Part shown: positions 35,800-44,387 of the stretch, piece by piece
How positions within the stretch are numbered: position 1 is the stretch's first letter
Layout: every line of letters begins with the position of its first letter
Notes under the pieces: model-generated
What the model saw: only the letters and a program-made list of their open reading frames with translations
Databases searched by the model: none
What the model was told of the DNA's origin: nothing
Assembly (NCBI RefSeq): GCF_000420325.1
Contig: NZ_ATUS01000001.1
Span: 1,988,463-2,052,462, forward strand
Length of the DNA stretch: 64,000 nucleotides
Reading direction: 5' to 3'
DNA from: Spongiibacter tropicus DSM 19543
Lineage (GTDB): Bacteria; Pseudomonadota; Gammaproteobacteria; Pseudomonadales; Spongiibacteraceae
Position numbers and translations under genes: made by a program

Positions 35800-36915
35800 T
35801 CAGGATGACAGGCTGTCGATGTCGACGACGTCGGCCTGCGGGGTGTCGATATCGCCTTCGGGCAGAAAGAAACGCCAGAACACGATGCCCAGTGCGCGAC
35901 CTTCGGTATCCAGCCAGTTCGGCACCCCCGGATCGCGGTGCGCGATGACCATACGGAAGTTGCCGTCGGCATCCGCTTCGGTCTGGGCGCGATTCAGTGA
36001 CACCTGCCGGTGCTCGTAATCGAAAGTCTGCTGGTGGCGGGTCCACAGGTTGACGTTGGCAAAGCGGCAGCTCGGCCAGCGCCCGGTGATGACCAGTGCC
36101 TGATCGGGGCCCAGGAAATAGGGCGCCATGGAGTAGGCGGCGTCGAAGGCCGACAAGCCGAAATCACCGGGTTTAACCGGCTTGGGAAAGGCGTTGGGCA
36201 CAATCGAGACAAAGGCCGGATTGTCGGCGTTCGCCATGGGCGGCATACCCAGTGTGCGGCTGCGGACGAACCCGGCAACGCGGCGAATGCCGGCTGCAAT
36301 ACTCTCGTCATTGGGGGCAGTCGGTGGCGGTGCCTGATCGAGTCGACGAATCGACAGTACCGGCTCCCGGGCCGGGTTGCCCGCTGCGCACTGCGCTTCT
36401 TCAAAATAGTGCCGGGTGGTCAGCCGCGAGGCGCCCTCCGGCAACGGCAGCCAGTTGCGCTCGGCGGGCTCGCCACCCACGCGCAGGGTGAAGTTGCCGT
36501 CGGCATCCACATCGAACTGGGTATCGTTGATTACGCCCGCCGTTCGGCTGGCCATGCTGCCGTCTTCGGTGCCCACCTCGACGGTGATCGACACATAGAC
36601 GGCGCTGTTCATCGAGCCCTGTACCTCGTACTGGAAGTCCGGGCTGACCGGCGTATCGAAGTAGATGGCGTCGCTGTTATCGCCGGTAAATTTGCGCTGC
36701 GGCGTGACAATGCGTCGAAAGCGCGGGTAGGCGGGGTCGGATTCAAACATGGTCGCAAGGCCGCCCTCCAGCACATGCATCAGCGAGCGGTGGGCGGCGG
36801 CGACATCGTCCTCGCTGTGCAGATTCCATTCGGGACCGGCCCAACGCTGGTCAATTTCTTCAAGTAAATCAATTAATTCCCGCAGTGCGCTGCGGCTTTC
36901 TGTGCTGATGGTCAT
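35800..36915 (-). CDS. DUF1214 domain protein
   Basis: A 371-residue soluble protein. The C-terminal DUF1214 block is clear: ITGRWPSCRFANVNLWTRHQ, then SLNRAQTEADADGNFRMVIAH and PNWLDTEGRALGIVFWRFFLPE. The N-terminal half carries FDTPVSPDFQYEVQG and a second VDADGNFTLRVGG, which looks like an internal repeat of the same fold. It leads the operon with the sulfotransferase, SDR and hydratase. Biochemical role of the family is unknown. Confidence 0.87.
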   Translation of the reverse strand: MTISTESRSALRELIDLLEEIDQRWAGPEWNLHSEDDVAAAHRSLMHVLEGGLATMFESDPAYPRFRRIVTPQRKFTGDNSDAIYFDTPVSPDFQYEVQGSMNSAVYVSITVEVGTEDGSMASRTAGVINDTQFDVDADGNFTLRVGGEPAERNWLPLPEGASRLTTRHYFEEAQCAAGNPAREPVLSIRRLDQAPPPTAPNDESIAAGIRRVAGFVRSRTLGMPPMANADNPAFVSIVPNAFPKPVKPGDFGLSAFDAAYSMAPYFLGPDQALVITGRWPSCRFANVNLWTRHQQTFDYEHRQVSLNRAQTEADADGNFRMVIAHRDPGVPNWLDTEGRALGIVFWRFFLPEGDIDTPQADVVDIDSLSS

Positions 36916-36970
36916 GGCGTCTTCCGCTGTTATTGTTGTGGGCTTGATGGCTGTCTGAGCGAGTAACGAA

Positions 36971-36982
36971 TTAATTAATTAA
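36971..36982. promoter_or_regulatory. AT palindrome between divergent genes
   Basis: TTAATTAATTAA lies 56 bases upstream of the DUF1214 start in the 270-base gap 36916-37185, which separates that operon from the forward lipoprotein gene. It is the only AT-rich block in the gap and could be an operator or UP-like element. No defined -35/-10 pair was recognised. Confidence 0.3.
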
Positions 36983-37185
36983 GCCATAAGTTAAATAGCA
37001 GAGTACGAGTGTGACGTAGCGCCGGTCATCGTCCTTTTGGATGAGCCTGAGGGAATGGTGCCCGGGAAGTCGGCGGACGGCTGTGGCAATTACGCATGAT
37101 ATAGTGGCGCCGCTTCAAATAGGATTTGGGCCCCGACCGAGGTTTTCGGTGCGGTGAAGATTTTAAATAAACAGGGGCAGGCATC

Positions 37186-39783
37186 GTGGGGCGGGTTGGC
37201 TTTTTATTCTGGTGTGGAACTCTCATTGCGCTGGCTGCATGTGGTGGCGGTGGCAGCAGCAGTGGAGGCAGTGCGGATGGCGGCGTGCAGGAGGTGCTGG
37301 TTCAAGCTTCCGAAGCACGAGATATTTCCTTTGGTGACGGGGCTATGCTGAGCCTGTCTGCCACCAGCCTGGATAGCCAGCAAGCACTTCGTTTTGAAGT
37401 AGTGGGGGAGGACGGCGAACTTTTGTATCGCCTCGGGCCGGTGTCTCTCTCGGTACTGACTCCTGCGAGACTGACTTTACCGCTGTTGTCGGGTGGTTCG
37501 GGGCGCTGGGTGATTGCTCGGCAGGAGGGCGAGGCTTGGCGTCCGCTGCTCAGCTCGGTGCAGGGCAGCGAATCAGTATCAGCCAGTATTACCGAGTTTG
37601 GTCACTACCGACTGATTCCACAACCCCAGTTGAATGCAGTGCGCAACATTGGCCCGGCCTGCGATGAAAGTGCGTCGGAGCAGGATTTGCGCATTGTGCA
37701 TGTGGCTGACCTTCACGCCCGCTATGGCAGCCCGGAGAAGCTGTTTGGCCGGATCAAGGCCTATCATCGGCAGGCGCTCAGCGATACGCCATATACGCTC
37801 TTTACCAATGGTGGCGACGATTTTGAAAAAGGCAGTGTCGCCGAGATGGTATCGGAAGGTGCTGCCACGGTTGCCGCGATTCAGGCCATGGAGTTCGATG
37901 TGCGGGTGGTCGGTAACCATGACTTTGCCTGGGGCGCCGATACGTTGCTGCAGCACGCAGAGGATGAACGTGCTGCGGTAATTGCCAGCAATAGTCACTA
38001 TCAGGGCGATGCTCAGCCTTTTGCTGCCCGCGATATTGTTGCCATACAGCTGGGCTGTCTGAAAGTGGGTCTGTTTGGTATGAGCTCTGTGCCCTGGAAT
38101 GAGCTTGATGAGCCACTGGAAAGCCTGCCGATCCCAGATTTTGTGCCCGGTATCCGCATGAACTGGCATTGGCAGCAGATTGCCGAAGGTGCCATCAGTC
38201 AGTACCGCGACCAGGTTGATGTACTGATTATGCTCAGTCACTTGGGTGTTGGCGCCGACCGGGAACTGCTGGAGCAATATCCGGAGATCGATATGGCGCT
38301 GGGTGGGCACACTCACGGTGGTACCGCGTTCGAGCTATTGGACGGCGGTAATATTCTTCTGCAGCCGGATTTCTATGCCGATGGTCTAAGTGATTTGGTG
38401 CTGAGCTATTCCCTGCCAGAAAAGCAGCGGCTATCCGCAACCGTAAATCATGTCCCAAGTCGCGATATCTCTGATATAGACCCCGCTGTTGATACCGCCG
38501 TTGAGGCGCTCATGGCTCAGTATGCGCCGGACGCCTATGCTGAAATCGCACTTGTCAGCGCCTATGCAGATGCGACAGCCGTGAGCGAAATAGCTGCTCG
38601 TGCGGCCAGATACCACCATGGCGCCGATGCCGCTCTGCTTGATCCTGCTTTGGTAGTACAGGCTTGGCTACCGGGCAGTGTGACGCAAACGGATTTTCAT
38701 CGGGCGTATCCTGTCGAGCGCCAAGTGTCAGACACGCCCGGATTTAACGCTTTTTATCGTGTTCAGGTAAGCGCTGCAGAATTTGCTGCGATGCGTGCAG
38801 CGCAGCCAACATGGGTGGTTGATGCTGCTGATCTTGATGAAAAGGTAACGGTATCAGTGATTTTGCAGAAAGGCGCTGCGCTCAATATGCCGCGCTTTTT
38901 TAGCAATGTGGCACAGGCCGAAGCCAGTTTCCTGTCAGAGGCTTGGGAGAGTCTAGACAGCTATGCGCGCTATCGCACCAGCGAATGCCTATATATGGAT
39001 CGTAATCTCGTTCTCCATGCCTGTACAGAAGATACGCTGACCACTACCTGGCAGTTTTTTGACGACGACGATCCCCTGAGAGCGGATAGCGGTCCTTCGA
39101 GCCTGAGTTTTTATCAGCAGGGCGGCGATGACACGGTATTTGCTCTGGCGTCGGCACTGGGATTGCCAGCCCTGCCCGGTGGTGACTCGGTGGTGATGGC
39201 CTTTCCTGGCTACGCTCCGGATGAAGGTCTGTTAGTAACGGCCGCCGTGCCACCCAATGCCCAGTTTGGCGCTCGCGTCAAACTGGGGGAGTACTCTCTG
39301 GTAATGGACCTCTTGTGGCCCGCTGCAAGCGATGGTCGTTGGCGGGCAGTATTGCAAACGGCACTCGATAACAGTGACGATGCGGACCTGTTTTTCCAGA
39401 ATGCCGAGGCTGGCGGTATTGGCATTGCCAGCGGCAATTCCGGTTATTTCGGTAGGATACCCGCCGAGCAGTGGCACCGCGTTGCGGTGGTTTTTTACGC
39501 GGGTGAAACAAACGGTACGTTTAAAGTCTATATCGATGGTGAACAGATCGGCGCCAAAGCTGCCGGTGACGTTGGTGAGCGCTGGGCCATCGACGAACAG
39601 CTACTATTGCTAACCGACAATGGTTACGAAACGGAAGCAGGCTATGTGAATGCCTTGCTGTTTTCCGGACGAGCGCTCAGTGACAGTGAGTTGCAGCGCT
39701 TGGGCGGCCCCAAACAGCAGTTGCAACTCACATTGCCCACGGAGCAACTGCAACAGCGCGTGCAGCGTGCTCTACGGTTTTAA
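37186..39783 (+). CDS. Metallophosphatase (5'-nucleotidase-like) lipoprotein with C-terminal LamG-like domain
   Basis: An 865-residue secreted protein. The lipobox is LAAC (Cys19), followed by a Gly/Ser linker. The calcineurin-like phosphatase domain begins near residue 168: LRIVHVADLHARYG, NGGDDF, VVGNHDFAWG and LGGHTHGG supply the metal ligands. A 5'-nucleotidase C-terminal-like domain follows (about 420-600, with SDTPGFNAFYRVQVS). The final 220 residues resemble a concanavalin/LamG domain (WHRVAVVFYAGETNGTFKVYIDGEQIG, ALLFSGRALSDSELQRLGG). The combination suggests surface nucleotide or phosphate-ester scavenging with carbohydrate binding. GTG start with AGGGGCAGG upstream. Confidence 0.87.
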   Translation: MGRVGFLFWCGTLIALAACGGGGSSSGGSADGGVQEVLVQASEARDISFGDGAMLSLSATSLDSQQALRFEVVGEDGELLYRLGPVSLSVLTPARLTLPLLSGGSGRWVIARQEGEAWRPLLSSVQGSESVSASITEFGHYRLIPQPQLNAVRNIGPACDESASEQDLRIVHVADLHARYGSPEKLFGRIKAYHRQALSDTPYTLFTNGGDDFEKGSVAEMVSEGAATVAAIQAMEFDVRVVGNHDFAWGADTLLQHAEDERAAVIASNSHYQGDAQPFAARDIVAIQLGCLKVGLFGMSSVPWNELDEPLESLPIPDFVPGIRMNWHWQQIAEGAISQYRDQVDVLIMLSHLGVGADRELLEQYPEIDMALGGHTHGGTAFELLDGGNILLQPDFYADGLSDLVLSYSLPEKQRLSATVNHVPSRDISDIDPAVDTAVEALMAQYAPDAYAEIALVSAYADATAVSEIAARAARYHHGADAALLDPALVVQAWLPGSVTQTDFHRAYPVERQVSDTPGFNAFYRVQVSAAEFAAMRAAQPTWVVDAADLDEKVTVSVILQKGAALNMPRFFSNVAQAEASFLSEAWESLDSYARYRTSECLYMDRNLVLHACTEDTLTTTWQFFDDDDPLRADSGPSSLSFYQQGGDDTVFALASALGLPALPGGDSVVMAFPGYAPDEGLLVTAAVPPNAQFGARVKLGEYSLVMDLLWPAASDGRWRAVLQTALDNSDDADLFFQNAEAGGIGIASGNSGYFGRIPAEQWHRVAVVFYAGETNGTFKVYIDGEQIGAKAAGDVGERWAIDEQLLLLTDNGYETEAGYVNALLFSGRALSDSELQRLGGPKQQLQLTLPTEQLQQRVQRALRF

Positions 39784-39799
39784 AGCAAGGCAAAAGCGT

Positions 39800-40249
39800 A
39801 TGTTTCAAATTGTGCAACGGGAGCGCATCCGGGCACCTCGCCAGCGGGTTTGGGAGGTTATCTGCAAAACGGATGACTACCCGGAGTGGAACCCCTTTGT
39901 GGTGGCCTGTGATTCCAGCTTTGCCGTGGGCAGCCCGATTCGGATGCGGGTTCGGGTGCTGCCGTGGTTTGCCATGCCTCAGACCGAAACGGTGCGTGCC
40001 AATCGCGAGGGCGAGTTTCTGGAATACGGTATTCGCCTGCCGCTGGGCCTGCTGGAAAGTTCACGCCAGCATTACCTCAGTGAACTGAACGCCAATACCT
40101 CCCACTACGAGTCACGCTTCTGCCTGCGCGGCCCGCTGGCGCCGCTGGTGAGTGTGTTGCTCGGGGCGCAGTTGCGACGCGGTTTTCGCGAGATGACCCT
40201 GGGCATTGTTGCGCGTGCGTCAGAGCGCTCGGCGGAGGCGAAGGGATGA
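39800..40249 (+). CDS. SRPBCC (polyketide cyclase/START-like) family protein
   Basis: A 149-residue protein with the START-like pattern: IRAPRQRVWEVICKTDDYPEWNPFV at the N-terminus and a long C-terminal helix (VLLGAQLRRGFREMTLGIVARA). It forms a hydrophobic ligand pocket in other family members. ATG 39800 lies 16 bases after the phosphatase gene; the frame open from 39650 overlaps that gene and is not used. It overlaps the GNAT gene by 4 bases. Ligand unknown. Confidence 0.85.
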   Translation: MFQIVQRERIRAPRQRVWEVICKTDDYPEWNPFVVACDSSFAVGSPIRMRVRVLPWFAMPQTETVRANREGEFLEYGIRLPLGLLESSRQHYLSELNANTSHYESRFCLRGPLAPLVSVLLGAQLRRGFREMTLGIVARASERSAEAKG

Positions 40250-40668
40250 TCCGGGATTATCACAGCGATGATTGCGACGAGGTGCTGAGAATCTGGCTGG
40301 CGGCGTCCATTGAGGCACATAACTTTATCGATGCCGCGTATTGGGAGGCCCGTGTCGAGGACATGCGGACGGTATACCTGCCCGCCGCGGAGAGCCGTGT
40401 GCTTGTGCACGATGGTCGCATCCAGGGCTTTTACTCCCTCTGCGAAAATGTGCTGGCGGCCCTGTTTGTCGATCCGGTGTTTCAGGGGCAGGGCGTGGGC
40501 TCGGCACTGCTCGACGACGCCTTGCAACACCGGGCGCCACTGAGTCTGGCGGTGTATAAGTCGAATACCAAGAGTGCCCGCTTTTACCGCTCCCGCGGGT
40601 TTTTAGTTGTGCAGGAGCAGGGTGATCCGCAGACCGGACAGGATGAATACCTGATGCGGAGCAGCTAG
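40246..40668 (+). CDS. GNAT family N-acetyltransferase
   Basis: A 140-residue acetyltransferase. The acetyl-CoA-binding loop is DPVFQGQGVGSALLDDAL (motif A, Q/RxxGxG/A), followed by LAVYKSNTKSARFYRSRGF, the motif B segment. The start overlaps the SRPBCC stop by ATGA. It resembles the YjaB/ElaA-like small acetyltransferases; substrate unknown. It converges with the DUF2970 gene, stop codons overlapping. Confidence 0.9.
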   Translation: MIRDYHSDDCDEVLRIWLAASIEAHNFIDAAYWEARVEDMRTVYLPAAESRVLVHDGRIQGFYSLCENVLAALFVDPVFQGQGVGSALLDDALQHRAPLSLAVYKSNTKSARFYRSRGFLVVQEQGDPQTGQDEYLMRSS

Positions 40669-40868
40669 CCCGCCTGGCTGAGAATGAGCCGTACCAAGCC
40701 GTTCACGGTGAGCAGAAACAGCGCGATGAAACACACCGCACCCAGCACATAGTGATGAAACTTGCCGGCTTCGCCGGTTTCCTCCATGCCTTTGCGGCTG
40801 CGCACGCCAAAGGCCATGGAGGCGATATTGCGCAGAATCTTCAGGGGTTTGACGCGTTCTTGGCTCAT
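40665..40868 (-). CDS. DUF2970 small membrane protein
   Basis: A 67-residue protein from ATG 40868 (GAGGAG before it). A conserved N-terminal block PLKILRNIASMAFGVRSRKGMEE is followed by one membrane helix (YVLGAVCFIALFLLTVNGLVRLIL), the DUF2970 layout. It overlaps the SulP stop by ATGA, so it is translationally coupled to the transporter and may be an accessory subunit. The open frame to 40928 is not used. Confidence 0.85.
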   Translation of the reverse strand: MSQERVKPLKILRNIASMAFGVRSRKGMEETGEAGKFHHYVLGAVCFIALFLLTVNGLVRLILSQAG

Positions 40869-42601
40869 GATTGCTCCTCGTTTGCACCAGCCAGAATGCC
40901 GGCAATGGCCTGGTGGTGAGACAGCCATACACGGCCTTTCAGGTGCTTGAGGAAATCGGTTTTCTCCAGCACATCCGTCACCGGGCCTTTGAGTTCAGAA
41001 AAGTGCAGGGCAATGCCCTGTTCGCCCAGTCGCTCGTTGATCGATTCCAGTGCTTCCAGCGCGCTGAGGTCAATTTCATTGATTGCCGTGCCCATAATCA
41101 CCACATGTCTGGCTTTGGGGTATTCCTCCAGCAGGGCGTAGATGCGGTCTTCAATAAATCCGGCGTTGGCAAAGTACAGGCTCTCGTCGATGCGCAGTGA
41201 CAGGATCTCCTCGTGGGTTACCACCTGATGGCGGTTGATATTGCGGAAATGCTCGGTGCCCGGCACTTCGCCGATCACCGCCATATGCGGCTTGGACGTT
41301 TTGTACAGATGCAGTGCCAGCGAGGCGAATACGCCACAGGCAACACCGGCCTCTACGCCAACCATCAGGGTAACCACCAGGGTGCTGGCGACGGCGATGA
41401 AATCGGAGTAACCGTAGTTCCAGGTCTTTTTGAGAATCGACAGATCGACCAGCGACAACACCGCCACAATAATGGTGGCGGCCAGCGTGGCTTTGGGCAG
41501 ATAGGCCAGATAGGGCGTGAAGAAAATCGCCGCAAGCCCGATGCCCACGGCGGTAAACATACCTGCCGCCGGGGTTTCCGCACCCGCGTCGAAGTTCACC
41601 ACCGAGCGCGCAAAGCCGCCGGTGACCGGGTAGCCGCCAGAGACTGAGGAGGCAATATTCGATGCGCCGAGGCCGATCAGCTCCTGATTGGGCGAAATTT
41701 TCTGCCGCTTCTTGGCGGCCAGCGTATGGCCTACAGAGACCGACTCGACAAAGCCGATGATGGAAATAAAGATCGCGGAAATCAGCAGCTCCTGCCAGGC
41801 CGGGTGGTGCAGCGGCGGCAGCGACAGCGTTGGCAGACCGCTTGGCACGCTGCCAACCAGCGCCACACCGCGATCGCCGAGATTAAACACCACGGCGGCG
41901 ACACTGGTCAGCACCACGCCAACCACCGGACCGGCTTTGCTGACCATGGCAGCAGAGAACGGTGACATGCCCAGCTTTTCCAGCACGGGCTGCAAGCCTT
42001 TGCGCACCCAGAACAGAAAGATGACCACCGGCACGCCGACCGCCAGCGTCGCGAAATTGGTATCGCCAAGGTGCTCCGTCAGGCTCATGACGATTTCATA
42101 AAGGTTGTCGCCGTGGGCCTGTACGCCCAGCAGATGGCGAACCTGGCTGATGGCGATGATAATGCCCGAAGCGGTAATAAAGCCCGCGATGACCGGGTGC
42201 GACAGGAAGTTCGCCAGAAAGCCCATGCGCAACAGACCCATACCGAGGAGGAACAGGCCCGAGAATGCGGCCAGCAAGGTGGCGGCTTCGAGGTAGCCCA
42301 TGCTGCCGACCTCGGCTACCCGCCCCACCGCAGATGCGGTCATCAGCGAGGCGACCGCCACCGGGCCGACCGACAGGCTGTTGCTGCTGCCCAATAAGCC
42401 ATAGGCCACTAGCGGCAGCATCGATGCATACAGTCCCACCTCCGGCGGCAGCCCGGCCAACAGAGCATAGGCCAGCGACTGGGGGATCAGCATGATCGTC
42501 ACAATTACTGCGGCCAGCAGGTCTGAGACCAATTGGCTGCGGTTGTACTGACGACCCCAGCTGAGAATAGGGAAGTATTGGCTGAGCGAGGCTTTCAACA
42601 C
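40865..42601 (-). CDS. SulP family anion permease with STAS domain
   Basis: A 578-residue transporter. The membrane domain (about residues 15-410) starts with VTIMLIPQSLAYALLAGLPPEVGLYAS, the SulP signature, and a C-terminal STAS domain (about 440-560, RHVVIMGTAINEIDLSALEALESI) follows. SulP proteins move sulfate, bicarbonate or related oxyanions. Its place 79 bases behind the sulfide oxidoreductase fusion, in the same direction, suggests it handles sulfite, thiosulfate or sulfate made by sulfide oxidation. This is inferred from context. Confidence 0.92.
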   Translation of the reverse strand: MLKASLSQYFPILSWGRQYNRSQLVSDLLAAVIVTIMLIPQSLAYALLAGLPPEVGLYASMLPLVAYGLLGSSNSLSVGPVAVASLMTASAVGRVAEVGSMGYLEAATLLAAFSGLFLLGMGLLRMGFLANFLSHPVIAGFITASGIIIAISQVRHLLGVQAHGDNLYEIVMSLTEHLGDTNFATLAVGVPVVIFLFWVRKGLQPVLEKLGMSPFSAAMVSKAGPVVGVVLTSVAAVVFNLGDRGVALVGSVPSGLPTLSLPPLHHPAWQELLISAIFISIIGFVESVSVGHTLAAKKRQKISPNQELIGLGASNIASSVSGGYPVTGGFARSVVNFDAGAETPAAGMFTAVGIGLAAIFFTPYLAYLPKATLAATIIVAVLSLVDLSILKKTWNYGYSDFIAVASTLVVTLMVGVEAGVACGVFASLALHLYKTSKPHMAVIGEVPGTEHFRNINRHQVVTHEEILSLRIDESLYFANAGFIEDRIYALLEEYPKARHVVIMGTAINEIDLSALEALESINERLGEQGIALHFSELKGPVTDVLEKTDFLKHLKGRVWLSHHQAIAGILAGANEEQS

Positions 42602-42680
42602 GCGGTCCTCTCCGTAAGCATGGCATTACCCTGATCCCCGAAGGGAAAACAGCGCCACGAGAGTGGCGCAACAGGGTGGG

Positions 42681-44369
42681 TTATTTCTTGGCCGGGGCGT
42701 CTTCGCCGATGACCGGTTTCACCAGCCACTCGTGCCCCTTGAGCATGCCCTGCCAGTAAATCGGTGGCAGCAGCTTCTCTTTCAGCAGCCAGGCGAGACG
42801 GGTGGGTTGAGTGCCGTCGAGCAGGAATTTTGGGAAGCTGGGCAGCAGCTTGCCGCCGTAGCCGAACTCCGCCAGTACGATCTTGCCGCGCTCCACGGTC
42901 AGCGGGCAGGAGCCGTAGCCGTTGTAGTGGGAGATCTGGTCGCCGCGACCGGCAATGTCAGCAGCAATATTGTTGGCCACGATCGGCGCCTGCATACGGG
43001 CTGCCGCTGCGGTTTTGGCGTTGGGCGCATTCATCACGTCGCCCAGCGACCAGATGTTGGCGTAGGTTTTATGGCGCAGTGTGCTCTGGTCGACATCCAC
43101 CCAGCCGGCCTCGTCTACCAGTGGGCTGTTGCGAACAAAGTCGGGCGCGACTTGCGGCGGTACGACGTGAATCATGTCGAACTCGCGGCTGACTTCGATA
43201 TCGTTACCAGCATCATCCTTGGTGGCAAACCATGCGGTCTTGTTGGGGCCGTCGATGCGGGTCAGCGTGTGGCCAAAGTTGAGCTTGGCCTGGTATTTGT
43301 CGATGTACTTCATCAGCGCGGGCACGTAATCGGCCACGCCGAACAGCACCGCACCGGCGTTGTAGAATTCCACATCGATGTTGTTCAGACGGCCTTCCCG
43401 ATACCAGTGGTCGCAGGACAGGTACAGCGCCTTCTGCGGTGCGCCGGCGCATTTGATGGGCATGGGGGGCTGGGTAAACAGCGCCTTGCCGCCTTTGAGG
43501 TTTTCCACCAGCTCCCAGGTATAGGGCGCCAGATCGTAGCGGTAGTTGGAGGTCACCCCGTTCTTGCCCAGCGTTTCGCTCAGGCCTTCGATGGCGCCCC
43601 AGTTGAGCTTGATCCCGGCGGCCACTACCAGCCGCTTGTAGTGCAGCAGTCGACAGCCTTCCAGAATGACCGTGTTGTGGTCGGGATCAAATGCCGCCAC
43701 TGCCGCCTTGATCCATTCCACGCCTTTGGGGATCAGCGACGCCATGCTGCGCGCAGTTTGCTCCGGTGTGAATACGCCGCCGCCGACCAGCGTCCAGCCG
43801 GGCTGATAATAGTGAGTGTCGGCGGGGTCGATAATGGCGATGGAAATACCGTGGCAGCGTTTTTTCAGGCTGGCGGCGGTAGAGATGCCAGCCGCGCCGC
43901 CACCGACAATCAGCACGTCGTAGGTCGCCATGCCCTCGGCTTCTGTACCGCCGTTTTTGGCGGCAATCCGTGATACCACACCACTCATGTCGTAACCGGC
44001 TTTGGCGGCAGCATCGACGATGTCCGTCAGTGATTTTTGCTCGCCCCGGCTCAGTGCCCACAGGGTGGTGCAGCGCATACCGCTGCGGCAGTAGGCGTGC
44101 ACGGGTTCGGTCTGGGCCGCCAGCAACTCGCCAAACGCTGCGGCGTCTTCATCGGTAACGCGACCGCTGACCACCGGCAGATAGTGGCATTGAATACCCA
44201 GTTCGGCAGCCTTGGCTTCCAGCTCTTTGAAGCCGGGCTGATCGCCGCCCTCACCATCGGGCCGGTTACAGATCAGGGTTTTTACGCCGCGTTCGGCAAG
44301 CGCGGTGAGATCGTCGACCGTCAATTGGCCGGAGACGGTCAGATTGTTATCGAGTTGTTTGTAATCCAT
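42681..44369 (-). CDS. Fusion of DUF442 (BLH-type) phosphatase-like domain and sulfide:quinone oxidoreductase
   Basis: A 562-residue protein. Residues 1-110 are a DUF442/TIGR01244 domain (LTVSGQLTVDDLTALAERG; HAYCRSGMRCTT with the phosphatase-loop cysteine at 94). From residue 149 a flavoprotein of the SQR type follows: the FAD motif VGGGAAG is at 155-161, and the two redox cysteines known from mitochondrial-type SQR are both present as KCAGAPQK (Cys307) and GYGSCPL (Cys488). SQR oxidises sulfide at the membrane, passes electrons to ubiquinone and makes persulfide. It lies 18 bases behind the dioxygenase-like gene. The fusion directly links sulfide oxidation to the BLH domain. Confidence 0.92.
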   Translation of the reverse strand: MDYKQLDNNLTVSGQLTVDDLTALAERGVKTLICNRPDGEGGDQPGFKELEAKAAELGIQCHYLPVVSGRVTDEDAAAFGELLAAQTEPVHAYCRSGMRCTTLWALSRGEQKSLTDIVDAAAKAGYDMSGVVSRIAAKNGGTEAEGMATYDVLIVGGGAAGISTAASLKKRCHGISIAIIDPADTHYYQPGWTLVGGGVFTPEQTARSMASLIPKGVEWIKAAVAAFDPDHNTVILEGCRLLHYKRLVVAAGIKLNWGAIEGLSETLGKNGVTSNYRYDLAPYTWELVENLKGGKALFTQPPMPIKCAGAPQKALYLSCDHWYREGRLNNIDVEFYNAGAVLFGVADYVPALMKYIDKYQAKLNFGHTLTRIDGPNKTAWFATKDDAGNDIEVSREFDMIHVVPPQVAPDFVRNSPLVDEAGWVDVDQSTLRHKTYANIWSLGDVMNAPNAKTAAAARMQAPIVANNIAADIAGRGDQISHYNGYGSCPLTVERGKIVLAEFGYGGKLLPSFPKFLLDGTQPTRLAWLLKEKLLPPIYWQGMLKGHEWLVKPVIGEDAPAKK

Positions 44370-44387
44370 GGTCAGTCCTCGCGGCCC

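Noticed and set aside
42663-43973. 436-codon forward open frame opposite the SQR fusion
   Set aside because: Antisense shadow of a GC-rich gene with strong family motifs; its translation is rich in His, Gly, Val and Gln and has no recognisable domain or ribosome binding site.
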